NCBI RefSeq assembly: GCF_037975245.1
Contig: NC_092565.1
Location: 23,927,999-23,991,998, forward strand
DNA length: 64,000 bases
Source: Apostichopus japonicus
Taxonomy: Eukaryota; Echinodermata; Holothuroidea; Aspidochirotida; Stichopodidae
Direction of reading: 5' to 3'
Under the pieces are notes generated by a model. That model saw only the letters and a list, made by a program, of their open reading frames with translations, was not told where the DNA came from and did not search any database. This document shows positions 13,201 to 28,200 of the stretch, piece by piece. A program made the position numbers and the translations under genes. Positions within the stretch are counted from its first letter, which is position 1, and each line of letters starts with the position of its first letter.

Positions 13201-16200
13201 GCTTCCGATATTCGGAGCTAAAGTACTAGCTGTCAGAAATGGGACCTTGGACTTGCATGGTACGTGTGGATGATTCTCTTCTCTTTAGTGTGTTAGGATA
13301 CAGCATTAAAGTGACTTGGATAGTCCAGGGATATAAGGCTGTTGAGAATATGAGTGAGAAGTAGCATGGTGGGTGTGGATGATTCTCTTCTCTTTAGTGT
13401 GTTAGGATACAGCATTAAAGTGACTTGGATAGTCCAGGGATATAAGGATGTTGAGAATATGAGTGAGAAGTAGCATGGTGGGTGTGGATGATTCTCTTCT
13501 CTTTAGTGTGTTAGGATACAGCATTAAATGACTTGGATAGTCCAGGGATATTAAGATGTTGAGAATATGAGTGAGAAGTTGCATGGTGGGTGTGGATGAT
13601 TCTCTTCTCTTTAGTGTGTTAGGATACAGCATTAAATGACTTGGATAGTCCAGGGATATTAAGATGTTGAGAATATGAGTGAGAAGTAGCATGGTGCGTG
13701 TGGATGATTCTCTTCTCTTTAGTGTGTTAGGATACAGCATTAAATTGACTTGGATAGTCCAGGGATATAAGGATGTTGAGAATATGAGTGAGAAGTAGCA
13801 TGGTGGGTGTGGATGATTCTCTTTTCTTTAGTGTGTTAGGATACAGCATTAAATGACTTGGATAGTCCAGGGATATTAAGATGTTGAGAATATGAGTGAG
13901 AAGTAGCATGGTGCGTGTGGATGATTCTCTTCTCTTTAGTGTGTTAGGATACAGCATTAAAGTGACTTGGATAGTCCAGGGATATAAGGATGTTGAGAAT
14001 ATGAGTGAGAAGTAGCATGGTGGGTGTGGATGATTCTCTTTTCTTTAGTGTGTTAGGATACAGCATTAAATGACTTGGATAGTCCAGGGATATTAAGATG
14101 TTGAGAATATGAGTGAGAAGTAGCATGGTGGGTGTGGATGATTCTCTTCTCTTTAGTGTGTTAGGATACAGCATTAAAGTGACTTGGATAGTCCAGGGAT
14201 ATAAGGATGTTGAGAATATGAGTGAGAAGTAGCATGGTGGGTGTGGATGATTCTCTTCTCTTTAGTGTGTTAGGATACAGCATTAAATGACTTGGATAGT
14301 CCAGGGATATTAAGATGTTGAGAATATGAGTGAGAAGTAGCATGGTGCGTGTGGATGATTCTCTTCTCTTTAGTGTGTTAGGATACAGCATTAAATGACT
14401 TGGATAGTCCAGGGATATTAAGATGTTGAGAATATGAGTGAGAAGTAGCATGGTGGGTGTGGATGATTCTCTTCTCTTTAGTGTGTTAGGATACAGCATT
14501 AAAGTGACTTGGATAGTCCAGGGATATAAGGATGTTGAGAATATGAGTGAGAAGTAGCATGGTGGGTGTGGATGATTCTCTTCTCTTTAGTGTGTTAGGA
14601 TACAGCATTAAATTGACTTGGATATCCCAGGGATATTAAGATGTTGAGAATATGAGTAAGAAGTAGCATGGTACGTGTGGATGATTCTCTTCTCTTAGTG
14701 TGTTAGGATACAGCATTAAATTGACTTGGATAGTCCAGGGATATAAGGATGTTGAGAATATGAGTGAGAATTGTAGCATGGTGGGTGTGGATGATTCTCT
14801 TTTCTTTAGTGTGTTAGGATACAGCATTAAATGACTTGGATAGTCCAGGGATATAAAGATGTTGAGAATATGAGTGAGAAGTAGCATGGTGGGTGTGGAT
14901 GATTCTCTTTTCTTTAGTGTGTTAGGATACAGCATTAAATGACTTGGATAGTCCAGGGATATAAAGATGTTGAGAATATGAGTGAGAAGTAGCATGGTGG
15001 GTGTGGATGATTCTCTTTTCTTTAGTGTGTTAGGATACAGCATTAAATGACTTGGATAGTCCAGGGATATAAAGATGTTGAGAATATGAGTGAGAAGTAG
15101 CATGGTGCGTGTGGATGATTCTCTTCTCTTTAGTGTGTTAGGATACAGCATTAAATGACTTGGATAGTCCAGGGATATTAAGATGTTGAGAATATGAGTG
15201 AGAAATAGCATGGTAAAATGCAATATGATGCGCTTAGGTAAATTCTCATGAAAATAAAGCAGAAGTAATTTTGTAATACGTAAAGAAAGTAATATCGAGT
15301 TTGAATCGGTTTGAAATTGTTTTGATTGAATTAGGTTGAGTTGTTTGATATATTTCCAGTCAATATTAGGAATTTTAAGAAACATGTACAATGAACAATA
15401 GAAAGCCATCTGACTGGAAATCTTTAACTTATAAAGTGCAAAGAAACTTTGGTTAGTACAGGATTTCAAGCAGTGGCCTCAGGAGTAACATGCCCTGTGC
15501 TCTACTGACTGAGCTAACATCTCAGTTTCCAGATTTTTATAGGAACATTGGACAAATTGTTTGCTCAGTGCTTGCTTTTTTGATATGTTACAATGCACTA
15601 AACTGAAACTTTAAATCTTGTCATGGTAAAAGCTTTCTTACCAAATCGGCATTTGTGTAATTCTTCTTTACTATATCCTCTGATGATTTTGAACTTTCAT
15701 AGGGAAACCAGTTGCAGTTACTTGGACTCATCTGGCCGAAACAATTAATCCTGGTGACACAGAGATGACATTGAAGCAACCGGTAGATTGGAAGGTTGGT
15801 GACCAGATTGTGATAGCTGCAACTGGCCATCGTCATAGCCAAAGAGAGAATGAGTTTCTGACAATAACAGGTAAAAACGGTGGAGACTCTTGTTAAATTG
15901 CCACAAACATGATCTATTCTGTGCAGAGCAGTGGCATTTCGTATTCCCAATATGTAAGTGTGTCACACTGAAAGACTAAAAACTGCTGAAATATAAAAAT
16001 ATAACTATGTATTTATTCCCCCTATCCCCTCCCCCTTCCCTATCCCCTAGTAGTTTCATTAGTACTGTACACATAGCCAATAGTACACATAGTCACATAG
16101 TCAATAGTAGTGTACACATAGCCATAGTCAATAGTACTGTACTGTGCTGTACACATAGCCAATAGTACTGTACACATAGCCAATAGTACTGTACACATAG

Positions 16201-19200
16201 CCAATAGTACTGTACACATAGCCAATAGTAGGCTACTGTACACATAGCCAATAGCCAATAGTACTGTACACATAGCCAATAGTACTGTACACATAGCCAA
16301 TAGTACTGTACACATAGCCAAGAGTAGGCTACTGTACACATAGCCAATAGCCAATAGTACTGTACACATATTAGTGTACACATAGCTAATAGTACTGTAC
16401 ACATAGCCAATAGTACTGTGCACATAGCCAATAGTACTGTACACATAGCCAATAGTAGGCTACTGTACACATAGCCAATAGCCAATAGTACTGTACACAT
16501 AGCCAATAGTACTGTACACATAGCCAATAGTACTGTACACATAGCCAATAGTAGGCTACTGTACACATAGCCAATAGCCAATAGTACTGTACACATATTA
16601 GTGTATACATAGCCAATAGTACTGTACACATAGCCAATAGTACTGTACACATAGCCAATAGTAGTGTACACATAGCCAATAGTACTGTACACCACCCCCC
16701 CCCCCCTCCCCCCCTTGCTTAGGTTAAGGGCATAGGCACATAGGCTAAATGGTCTGTGTTATACGGAGTAGCAGATCATCCTAAATCGATCCTTGACAGT
16801 CAACCTTGATTGGTCATGGCTAATCCTAAGTCATCAGGACAAGCTTGTTAGAGATCTATTTACTACAAGCGTCAGATGTTTTAGACAACCGTGAAAGGTA
16901 TTTCTCGGACTGGTCGAGAAGATCAGAATAACATGATCTTAAAATATTGATACAATGAAGAAGAAGAAGACGAAAAACAAATAATCAAAATATTTTTTTC
17001 CTGCAGACATATCTGACGACAACACAACACTTACTTTCACTCCAGCCGTAGTTTATAAGCACATCTCCCTCGTCCAGACCATAGATGGCGTAACCCTGGA
17101 AACGAGAGCTGAGGTCGGCATGCTGACTCGCAATGTTAAATTCAGGGGATCTGTACATGACGAATGGACAGAGACAATTGAGGCATGCGATGCTGAGTTT
17201 GATACCAGTGAGTTATTTCAGATACTCCCCCTGTCATCACATGTGTTTTAAGTTTCCTTAACCGAATATTTACTTACAATTCATTGATTCATTCTTGTTT
17301 TAAATTAAATGATGAAATCCTTTTGTCAGTGTTAAGATTGTATAGTTTGCTCTTTTACATTTGCTTTGGCTAAATCATGGATAGATCTGTAACCTCAGTT
17401 AAAAAGTTCCATTTACCTTCTTTTCAAGATTAAATATTTTGCTTCTACTCATGTTCCTTTATGATGTATGTTGCAGAGCTTTACAGTATTGCATTAAAAG
17501 GTCTTAATGATTAAAAATGTTCATGATTAGTTGAAGACTGGTGAAAAAGTACCTCTCTGAATGGAAGTGAAGAGTTGTTTTGTTTCGTTTCACCTCATCA
17601 GATCAATTTGCGACTCAGACCTGTTTCTTGGGACGCTTCGGTGAGGAGACAGGTAGTGACCAATACGGTGCCCACATTATGCTATTTGCCAAAGAAATGG
17701 ATAAGGATTGGATCGTTGGACGTATCTCGTATATTGAGGCGACTCATGTTGGACAAGCCTTCAGACTCGGACGTTATCCAATTCACTTTCACATGTCGGG
17801 TGACATCACAGGTTCGTACGTGCGTGGATGCGGCATCTACAATACCTTCAATCGGGCGGTGACAGTTCACGGTGTCCACGGGTTCCTGGTGGAGCATAAC
17901 GTCGCTTACAACGTCATGGGTCATGCTTTCTTCTTGGAGGACGGTATCGAGTCTGGCAACACGATTCAGTACAACTTGGCTATTTTTGTTCGACCTAGTA
18001 GCAGTCTCTTGAATGTGGACATCACACCAGCAGCTTTCTGGGTCACCAATCCCAATAACACAATCCGTCATAATGCTGCAGCTGGTGGCAGCCATTTTGG
18101 ATTCTGGTACAATGCCCCCGTTCATCCCGAAGGTCCTTCCTATACTCCACATGTGTTTCCAAGAAACCTGCCTCTCGGCCAGTTCTTCAACAATTCAGCT
18201 CACACGCTAGGCTGGTATGGTATCTGGATATTTCCCATTTATTACCCATCCGAACCAGCCAAGTTTGATTCTCTGACAGCCTGGGAAGTTGAACGAGGTG
18301 CAGAGGCTGTGGAGGCAGGCAGAGTCCAGTTTCATAACTTTCTGATATCGGACGCAGAGGCATCAGGTATAGAATACCAGACGGTTGCAGCTCCTTGGGG
18401 TGAAACCGGTGGTTACGTCAACAACAGTGTCATTATTGGTTACAGTGACGTCAACGATAACGATGACAACGGTGAATGCACTGGAGCTGGCATCCAGTTA
18501 CCCAAGAGCAAATTCTTGACCGTAGATGGCGTCAAGTTTATCAATTTTGATCGCTCTTGTACAACGCTCAAAGCATGCGGACATTGTAAGGTCGACCAAG
18601 GCGGTTTCGAGACCCGGTTTAAGAACTTGGAATTTTCCAACGCACCAAACAAAGCTGCATTTCAGTGGGAGCATGAATGCTGGTTTGAGGATTTAGATGG
18701 TACTCTGACAGAGGAGGCAGCCAATTACATCCTGCTACCGCAAAACAACCTATTGCCACCTGATCATTGTCAGTTTACGGTCGGTCATTCAAGCTCCGGT
18801 TCTGTGCCTGGAGCTGTGTGTGATGAGACTGTGCTGCTCCATCGTCTAGCCTTTAACAACCCTCTGCCCTCATCTCTCCTTTACAAGAATGTCCTTCTCG
18901 AAAACCGGTTTGGCAAGTCAACCATACCCTACCACAAAAAACGTCTCACTCACCCATTTGGCTGGATGGCGACCTTGGTCGAAGAAGAAGATTACAACAT
19001 GGCCTTTGAAGATGTGGAGCATGTAACAAACATATCTTACACAGCTCGTTTTGATGGATATGAGGATGGGGAATATGTTTACGTTACGCATAACTTCACG
19101 CAAAGACCAGATGCGTTTGCGCTGGTTGGGCGGATTTGGAATGGTACGGAAGATATTCCCGATCCAGCCACTAGTAGCCATGGTGATTTCACCTTCAACA

Positions 19201-22200
19201 ATGAAACCAGACAGTTAACCTATATTGGTGAGTCATTCCTTGGTCAATGTTCATGAACATAAATTATGCCGATATTTTCTCTAAGGATATGTCTCAGCCT
19301 TTCAACACCTGAGAATTTTAACTTAACTCTTCAGGTCAGAGGGAGACGGAGGTGGTGGGGAGGGTGTAGAGTAGGGGAGCGACATGGAGAAGGGGAAGAT
19401 CAAGTGCATGTCTTGTACAGTTTAGTAACTGATGTTTCCATTTCTGCTCTTTCCAGTGATACTGTACTCACACATAAACTTTTATAAAAACTAATTTCAC
19501 ATACTCAAAACTATTTCAAAATTTTGTGTTCTCTGGAATATTTGAAACTTAGAAGTGGAGACTTACTAAAACTTATCATGATTACACACACATACACATA
19601 GAGAATAACACAATCATTCAAATCAAAAGTTTACTTTAAATGAAATGTTGAGATTTGTGATTTCATTAGACACATTTTTTGGCAATGCATTTCACTAGAA
19701 GTACCCAAAACTGATAACATGATATGAAGTAGTTCATTAAATTATTCTTTTGAATCGTTTGTCCTGTCTTCTCTTACAGTGACTGGGAATGGTGAATCTT
19801 CTGAGAGTAACAAGTTTATTGACTTGGATGTGTATCGATGTTACTATAAGGATTGCATCCCACCACGGCCAGAGCCCCCACCTGCTGGCAGACCGGCAGA
19901 GTTCCGTGTGTGGTCTGACCCAGAGGCCTGGCAGGACACACCAGATGGCTGGGGTGGAAACAAAGGAGGTGGCAACTATGATTTACCTGTGGATGGGGAT
20001 AATGTACAGATCACTACAGGTATGAGAACTAGAAGTAAATTAGATGAGGATAATGTACAGATCACAACAGGCTAAAGAACTGGTGCTTAATGAGGTGGGG
20101 ATAATGTACAGATCACTACAGGTATGAGAACTAGAAGTAAATTAGATGAGGATAATGTACAGATCACAACAGGCTAGAGAAGTGGTGTTTAATGAGGGGG
20201 ATAATGTACAGATCACTACAGGTATTAAATGAGAAAGAAATAAATTAGATGGGGATAATGTACAGATCACTACAGGTATTAAATGAGAAAGAAATAAATT
20301 AGATGGGGATAATGTACAGATCACTACAAGTATTAAATGAGAACTTTCAGTTTAATGAGGTGGGGATAATGTACCGATCACAACAGGTATTAAATGAGAA
20401 AGAAAGAAATTAGATGGGGATAATGTACAGATCACTACAGGTATTAAATGAGAACTTTCAGTTTAATGAGGTGGGGATAATGTACCGATCACAACAGGTA
20501 TTAAATGAGAAAGAAAGAAATTAGATGAGGATAATATACAGATCACAACAGGCTAGAGAAGTGGTGCTTAATGAGGTGGGGATAATGTACAGATCACTAC
20601 AGGTATTAAATGAGAAAGAAATAAATTAGATGGGGATAATGTACAGATCACTACAGGTATTAAATGAGAACTTTCAGTTTAATGAGGTGGGGATAATGTA
20701 CCGATCACAACAGGTATTAAATGAGAAAGAAAGAAATTAGATGGGGATAATGTACAGATCACTACAGGTATTAAATGAGAACTTTCAGTTTAATGAAGTG
20801 GGGATAATGTACCGATCACAACAGGTATTAAATGAGAAAGAAAGAAATTAGATGGGGATAATGTACAGATCACTACAGGTATTAAATGAGAACTTTCAGT
20901 TTAATGAGGTGGGGATAATGTACCGATCACAACAGGTATTAAATGAGAAAGAAAGAAATTAGATGAGGATAATATACAGATCACAACAGGCTAGAGAAGT
21001 GGTGCTTAATGAGGTGGGGATAATGTACAGATCACTACAGGTATTAAATGAGAAAGAAAGAAATTAGATGAGGATAATATAAAGATCACAACAGGCTAGA
21101 GAAGTGGAGCTTAATGAGGTAGAGATAATGTACAGATCACAACAGGTAAAGAGAAATAGATTTAAATCAGATGGGGATAACGTAGAGATCACTACAGGTA
21201 TTAAATGAGAACTAGAAATAAATTAGATGAGGATAATGTACAGATCACTACAGGCTAGAGAACTGGAGCTTAATGAGGTAGAGATAATGTACAGATCACA
21301 ACAGGTAAAGAAAAATAGATTTAAATCAGATTGGGATAACGTAGAGATCACTACAGGTATTAAATGAGAACTAGAAATAAATTAGATGAGGATAATGTAC
21401 CGTTCACAACAGGCTAGAGAACTGGAGCTTAATGAGGTGGGGATAATGTACAGATTACTTCAGGTTGGAGAAATAGATGTTAATGACATGAAGATAATGG
21501 ACAGGTAAAGAGAACTAGGTTTGAATCAGTTGGGGATAACTTTAAACTGGCTGCAGATAATGTAAGTTGAGGATAATGTACAAATTGCTAGAGATAGGGA
21601 AACTAGCATTGAATCAGCCGGGGACAAAGTACAGATCACTAGAATTTGATAAAACGGATACAATCTGCAGATCATGTATAGATCGCTACAGTCGAACAGA
21701 AATATCCATTTAATCAAATCAGGAATAGATGTGTGTTTCTGATCACTACTGGTAGAAGGTCTCTTGCTTGTTTGATTGAGATAACTGAAAGAAACATCAG
21801 AGATGTAGATCTTTGCATTGACATGGGTGCCAATCATTTCTTTCCAGGAGTTTGGATGGTTGCTGATGTCCCCCTGCCAACCATGAAGAAGCTATTTATT
21901 TATGGAACTCTAGAATTGGAGGACACTCGTAACTACGTCATCAATGCGACCTACGTTTTCATTCACGGCGGTAGATTGGTGGCCGGCTTCAGCGAGGAAG
22001 AACCCTTCACCCATAAACTACATTTTATCCTTCAAGGAAATCACTTGACTCCTGACATACCCCTGCCTGATGGACCCAACATGGGCTCTAAAGTACTAGG
22101 TGAGCATCTTCATGGAAAGTTTATTTATTATTGAGCCTTATGGGAATAACTTAGCCTTCACATTTTGCAGTTTTCATGTTTCATGATTTGGTAATGTAGG

Positions 22201-25200
22201 TAATAATTAATTGTTGTGTTACCAGAATATATTTATATCACACTATTGCATCATCTCTTAAACGTTTCCCTTTCTGAGTAAAACTGTTCCTGCATTCTTA
22301 CTTGTTGATCATACTGATAGTCTTTTAGTTTTTGATTTTAAATGTGTGATTATTTACGTTTTTCTTTTCTTCCGCCAGGTGTGTTTGGAGGCCTCGATCT
22401 CCATGGTGTTGAGAGGGAGGTCACATGGACTAAATTAGCTACCACAGTTGTCCCTGGAGACTCAAGTATTGAACTGGCCGAAGAGACCGGTTGGGAGGTG
22501 GACGATGAGATCGTGGTTACTACTACATCCTACGAGACCTGGCAGACTGAAACCTTTGTGATTCTGGAAAAGACTGACAAATTCAACTTTAAATTAAACA
22601 GCAGTTTCCAGTACTCCCATATCGGTATGTATGCTCTCTGTCACATCTCAGATGTTGTCAATCAAAGCATCCCCTCCTCCTCCCCCCACACCCCAAGCAT
22701 CCCCTCCCCCACCCCCACCCCCACCCCCACGCCAAGCATCCCCTCCTCCTCCCCCCTCCCGCTCACCCCAAATCCTATATGACTACCTATGGGACTGTAT
22801 TTTTCACCGGGTTTGATGCATTCTCAAAAGTTAGCAAACATATCCTTTGCATTTTCTCTTTAACTTAAATGTTGTAATCCTGCACCTGGAACCTTTTTGA
22901 ACATGAAAATCTGTAAAATAAGACGTAAATATTAATTTTCAACAGTTTCATCAGAATTACCTGGATACAACTATCTTGTATATTGGCTGTGTACTGTTAG
23001 TATTAGAAATAAGCAGATTTCACTAGAATGTGTGCGTTACATTAAGAGCAGACCCAGTACAGCCAGTTTATATCTGGTTCCAAAGAAATTATAGGCCATC
23101 GAAACAATGCTCCTTAGTTATGTGCAACGGCACATTCTTCTGTGACTGTTATATCGTCATACTCATTTAGTGTGTATGTTCCTAAAAATAAAATGAATAA
23201 TGATTTTGGGTCCAAAATACTGATTTTTGGTGCTTGAAATATTTCAAAATATTTCCATTTTTACCATCTTCGACAGCCAAGGATCACATGTTGAGTGACG
23301 GCTCCCAGGAGTACACTCTAGCGGCTGAGGTAGGACTTCTGACAAGAAACATTGTCATAGAGGGCGCAGACTATGACGACCTGTTTGAGGAGTCCTTTGG
23401 TGCTAGAGTTCTCGTCGGAAAGTTCAACCAAGGGGGAGAAGAATTTGTTGGTAAGGTAGTCCATAAATAAGATATATTTTAGCTATTTTTCAAATTTATT
23501 AAGTATCACACCCTTGTATGCCATTGTATTAACAATCTTTTCCCACTTTTTAATAAATATAATTTTTCAGAAAACGATTTTATCAGAGGTAACATTGGAA
23601 TGTAAGGAAAACCTTCCCAAGAAGGATCTTCATGTTTCCAAGGCAGTTTTTGCATTGTTAGCGTGACTTGGTTGCTAATAAATAAAAGTCTTTTGATTTC
23701 AAGATATTTCTTATTGAGCATGCTCAGTATTTTAGTTATTTTAGCCATTACTACCCTACTGGTTTTCATGAGTCCAAGGTAACTTTTAGTTGTAGCCATG
23801 GGGTTCATAATTAAATTAAAGAAATGTATGATTTTGATGACAAGCTAGCTCTCATTGAGTGTATCAGCATTTTGAAATACGTTGACTATAACTAGTAGTT
23901 GGTTTCTTGATCCCAAGCAGGCATGTATGGGTTGTAGTTCAAGGTTATAAGGTCAAATAAAAAAAACAAGCAGGCACCATGTAGTTCATATGTGAAATAC
24001 CTAGAGAAAAAACAGGTGATCAGTTGATTTAGTCGGCAGCCATATGACACTAACCTAATGGTGAATCAAAGCTATGATCATTTTCTGCCTAAAGCAGATG
24101 TTAATGTAAAATGGCTTCATTGATTGCTTGATTGATAGTTCCATGGTTTTAATGCCAAGACAGTTAAGAAGCAATTAGTTAGTGAATTGTTTTGGGCTTT
24201 GACAAACTTGTGGCTCTAATCTATACCTGTTGTAATCTGCAAGCAATGATAAGCCCCAAATAAAGGCAAAACTCAGTATTCACTTAAACCGAAACCAAAT
24301 ACTTTGAACACAAATGTTTCTCGACTGCTGTGAAGGTAACCGTGATTTAGTGGATGAATGTATTTGTAGCCTCTACGTACCAGATAAATTATTTTCTGCT
24401 ACATCCTCACAGGTTACGCACGCATATCCAACGTACAGTTTAAACACACTGGACAGGAGGGTTGGACAGACTTCTACGATCCTCGATATTCTCTCGCCTT
24501 CCTGGATGCAGGAGAAGTTACCGAGGAGTCTCCATCTTACGTCAGGAGCTGCAGTTTCCACAACGGATTCAACACAGCTATCGGAGTGTTTGGCACCCAC
24601 GGATTGGAGATCTCTGACAATGTTGTACACCATGTAGTGGGACCAGGTAAGGGATTAGTGACATGGTGAGCTGTGGCACCAGTAAATTATTGGAGATCTC
24701 TGACAATGTTGTACACCATGTAGTGGGACCAGGTAAGGGATTAGTGACATGGTGAGCTGTGGCACCAGTAAGTTACAGGTACTCTTGGAAGGTGTAATAG
24801 ATTATGCAGTGAGATCAGGTAAAGGGTCACTGACATTGCATCAGTTGTGGGAGCAGTTAAGGGTAACTGATTTAGGTTGCTATGGCACCCATGGATAATT
24901 GGTCACTAAAAATATATGGTACATCAGTTTTAGTACAATTGGGGGATGGAGGTGATATGGTGCCCTAGAATTAGAAGACAATGCTTTGTAATCAGGTAAG
25001 GGATTAGTAACACTAGGAGGTGTAGAATCATCATGGATTAGAGGTAGGACAACGTACATCAAGATGCCGGACCAGATAAGGGATTAGCATGATTGATGCT
25101 GCACCCATTGATTAGAGGTTAGTGGCAATGTTGTACTACAATGTTATAGTTGGATTGGACAGGGATTAGTAACATTGGGAAGTATAACTCTCTGGATCAG

Positions 25201-28200
25201 TGTTGTCAATCATATAGTTAGAGCAGGTAAGGGATTAATGACAGTGCAAGTCATGGCACCCATTGATTGGAAGACAAGTGATTAGTGAAATTAGGAGGAA
25301 CATAGCATTCTTAGATTAGATGTGTTTGAAAAATGTTGTATCTCCTTGAGAATAGACTGTTGCCTTTGATTGTTGTTTTCATGTATGGATAGGTAGTGAG
25401 TGGGCAAGGAGGACGTGAATTACCTGGACATCAACTTCTACGAGTGTGAAGTAGATAGTGTCTACCTAAGTCTCTCTGTATATTTACAATCAACACATGG
25501 ACTGTAGATTCACTTACCTGTCTCTACACAACCACTGTACTCTCTCAGTCTAACACATCCAGAACTAATGCCGATCGTTTTATCCCTATTTTGCTGGAAG
25601 GTATCGTCACTTGGGGCGAGGACACCCAGATCATTCATAACCTGGTGACGCTGGTCATATTCCCTGGTGAATATCAAGACCGCAGCGAGACGGAAAATCT
25701 GATGTGGAATGGCGGTATAGAGGTGGAAAAGGCTAGGCGACCCGTCCTGATCAATAACACCGTGGCAGGATCGGAGCGTGTGGGATATAAGATCAAGGGT
25801 GAGCTGTGCGACGACTCAGGGACTGCTTGGTATGGCAATGAAGCTCACTCCACCCTCCACGGGGTACACATCTTTGGTGCCAACCAACCTGGGTGCTCTA
25901 AAGTAAGTATCAAGTACCTACCCATTTTGGTATGCATTTCTCAAGAATTAGAAAACAAAATTATTTTTACTTCCCAGCTTTTCATGAACTTTCTTTCTAA
26001 GATATATGAACAAGATTTGAAAAACCTTTACTAAAAGGAAAAAACTCCTAATTTGAGAGGCAGGGTTTAAAGAGAAAGACAAGCAGTTAATTCTGAAAGT
26101 TAAGTTAACCGTTATGTTAAATCTATCAGATAGATAGGGTTTCATTACCCGGCAGAGGTAAGTTTGGGATTCAGGCCAAAAATTGAGGAGAGCAAAAAAT
26201 GAATTTCAAAGATACTAGAGACCAAATTCAGTGCCTGCATTGATCATAAATGAGTGAATTTGATGGGAAGCAGTCTGGGGTGGTATATAATAATGAAAAT
26301 GCAAAAAGAGAGAAAAGAAATGATAAAATTGTTGTCATGGCGATAACCATCAGATGGTTTTTGTGCTTTCACCCCTCCAGGTGTCAAACTTCTTCCTATG
26401 GAACAGCTTCGACTATGCGATCTACGCACAGATTTCATCATCTCTGTTGGTGACGGGCTCCAAACTAGTCGATAACTCGGCCGGTGTCTTGGCTCTCGTT
26501 AAGGGACCTGCCGCGCTGTCGCATAAAACGTCTGAAAAATTTGTTGAAGTTCGAGATTCTTTGATGGTCGGAACAAGTCCCAGTTACGACTGCCAGGCTG
26601 TGAGTTTATAGATTGATTCTCAGGGTCGTATATATGACTGCAATCGAATATTCAAAGTTTTGTTTGGTTAGTTATGTATGTTAACATTTCATAGGCAATT
26701 TTGGTAGGAAGAACATTAGACTACCATGGCCTCAAACAGTATTTTAACAATGCATTAAACATATGTTTAGGACAAATGCTGGACAAATGCAGGACAAATG
26801 CTGGACAAATGCTGAATGTCATTTAATGATACTCGGTTCTTCCTGTGAAGGTAAAAGAAAAAGGTATTGTTTGAGTCATGAGAATGTTTATAAAGCAACA
26901 GATTAGCATTAACATTAATTCTAGCCTGCAATGTGAATGTTTTTAAAGCAACAGATTAGCATTAACATTAATTCTAGTCTGCAATGAGAATGTTTATAAA
27001 GCAACAGATTAGCATAAACATTAATTCTAACCTGCAATGAGAATGTTTATAAAGCAACAGATTAGCATTAACATTAATTCTAGCCTGCGATGAGAATGTT
27101 TATAAAGCAACAGATTAGCATTAACATTAATTCTAGTCTGCAATGAGAATGTTTATAAAGCAACAGATTAGCATTAACATTAATTCTAGTCTGCAATGAG
27201 AATGTTTATAAAGCAACAGATTAGCATTAACATTAATTCTAGCCTGCAATGAGAATGTTTATAAAGCAACAGATTAGCATTAACATTAATTCTAACCTGC
27301 AATGAGAATGTTTATAAAGCAACAGATTAGCATTAACATTAATTCTAGCCTGCAATGAGAATGTTTATAAAGCAACAGATTAGCATTAACATTAATTCTA
27401 GCCTGCAATGAGAATGTTTATAAAGCAACAGATTAGCATTAACATTAATTCTAGCCTGCAATGAGAATGTTTATAAAGCAACAGATTAGCATTAACATTA
27501 ATTCTAGTCTGCAATGAGAATGTTTATAAAGCAACAGATTAGCATTAACATTAATTCTAGCCTGCAATGAGAATGTTTATAAAGCAACAGATTAGCATTA
27601 ACATTAATTCTAACCTGCAATGAGAATGTTTATAAAGCAACAGATTAGCATTAACATTAATTCTAGCCTGCAATGAGAATGTTTATAAAGCAACAGATTA
27701 GCATTAACATTAATTCTAGCCTGCCATGAGAATGTTTATAAAGCAACAGATTAGCATTAACATTAATTCTAGTCTGCAATGAGAATGTTTATAAAGCAAC
27801 AGATTAGCATTAACATTAATTCTAGTCTGCAATGAGAATGTTTATAAAGCAACAGATTAGCATTAACATTAATTCTAGCCTGCAATGAGAATGTTTATAA
27901 AGCAACAGATTAGCATTAACATTAATTCTAGCCTGCAATGAGAATGTTTATAAAGCAACAGATTAGCATTAACATTAATTCTAGCCTGCAATGAGAATGT
28001 TTATAAAGCAACAGATTAGCATTAACATTAATTCTAGCCTGCAATGAGAATGTTTATAAAGCAACAGATTAGCATTAACATTAATTCTAGTCTGCAATGA
28101 GAATGTTTATAAAGCAACAGATTAGCATTAACATTAATTCTAGTCTGCAATGAGAATGTTTATAAAGCAACAGATTAGCATTAACATTAATTCTAGTCTG

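Noticed and set aside
13402-15469. Minus-strand frames of MLYPNTLKRRESS repeats
   Set aside because: By-product of the 108-bp array in the intron after exon 13050-13259.
16040-16695. Minus-strand frames rich in MCTVLLA
   Set aside because: By-product of the 21-bp array.
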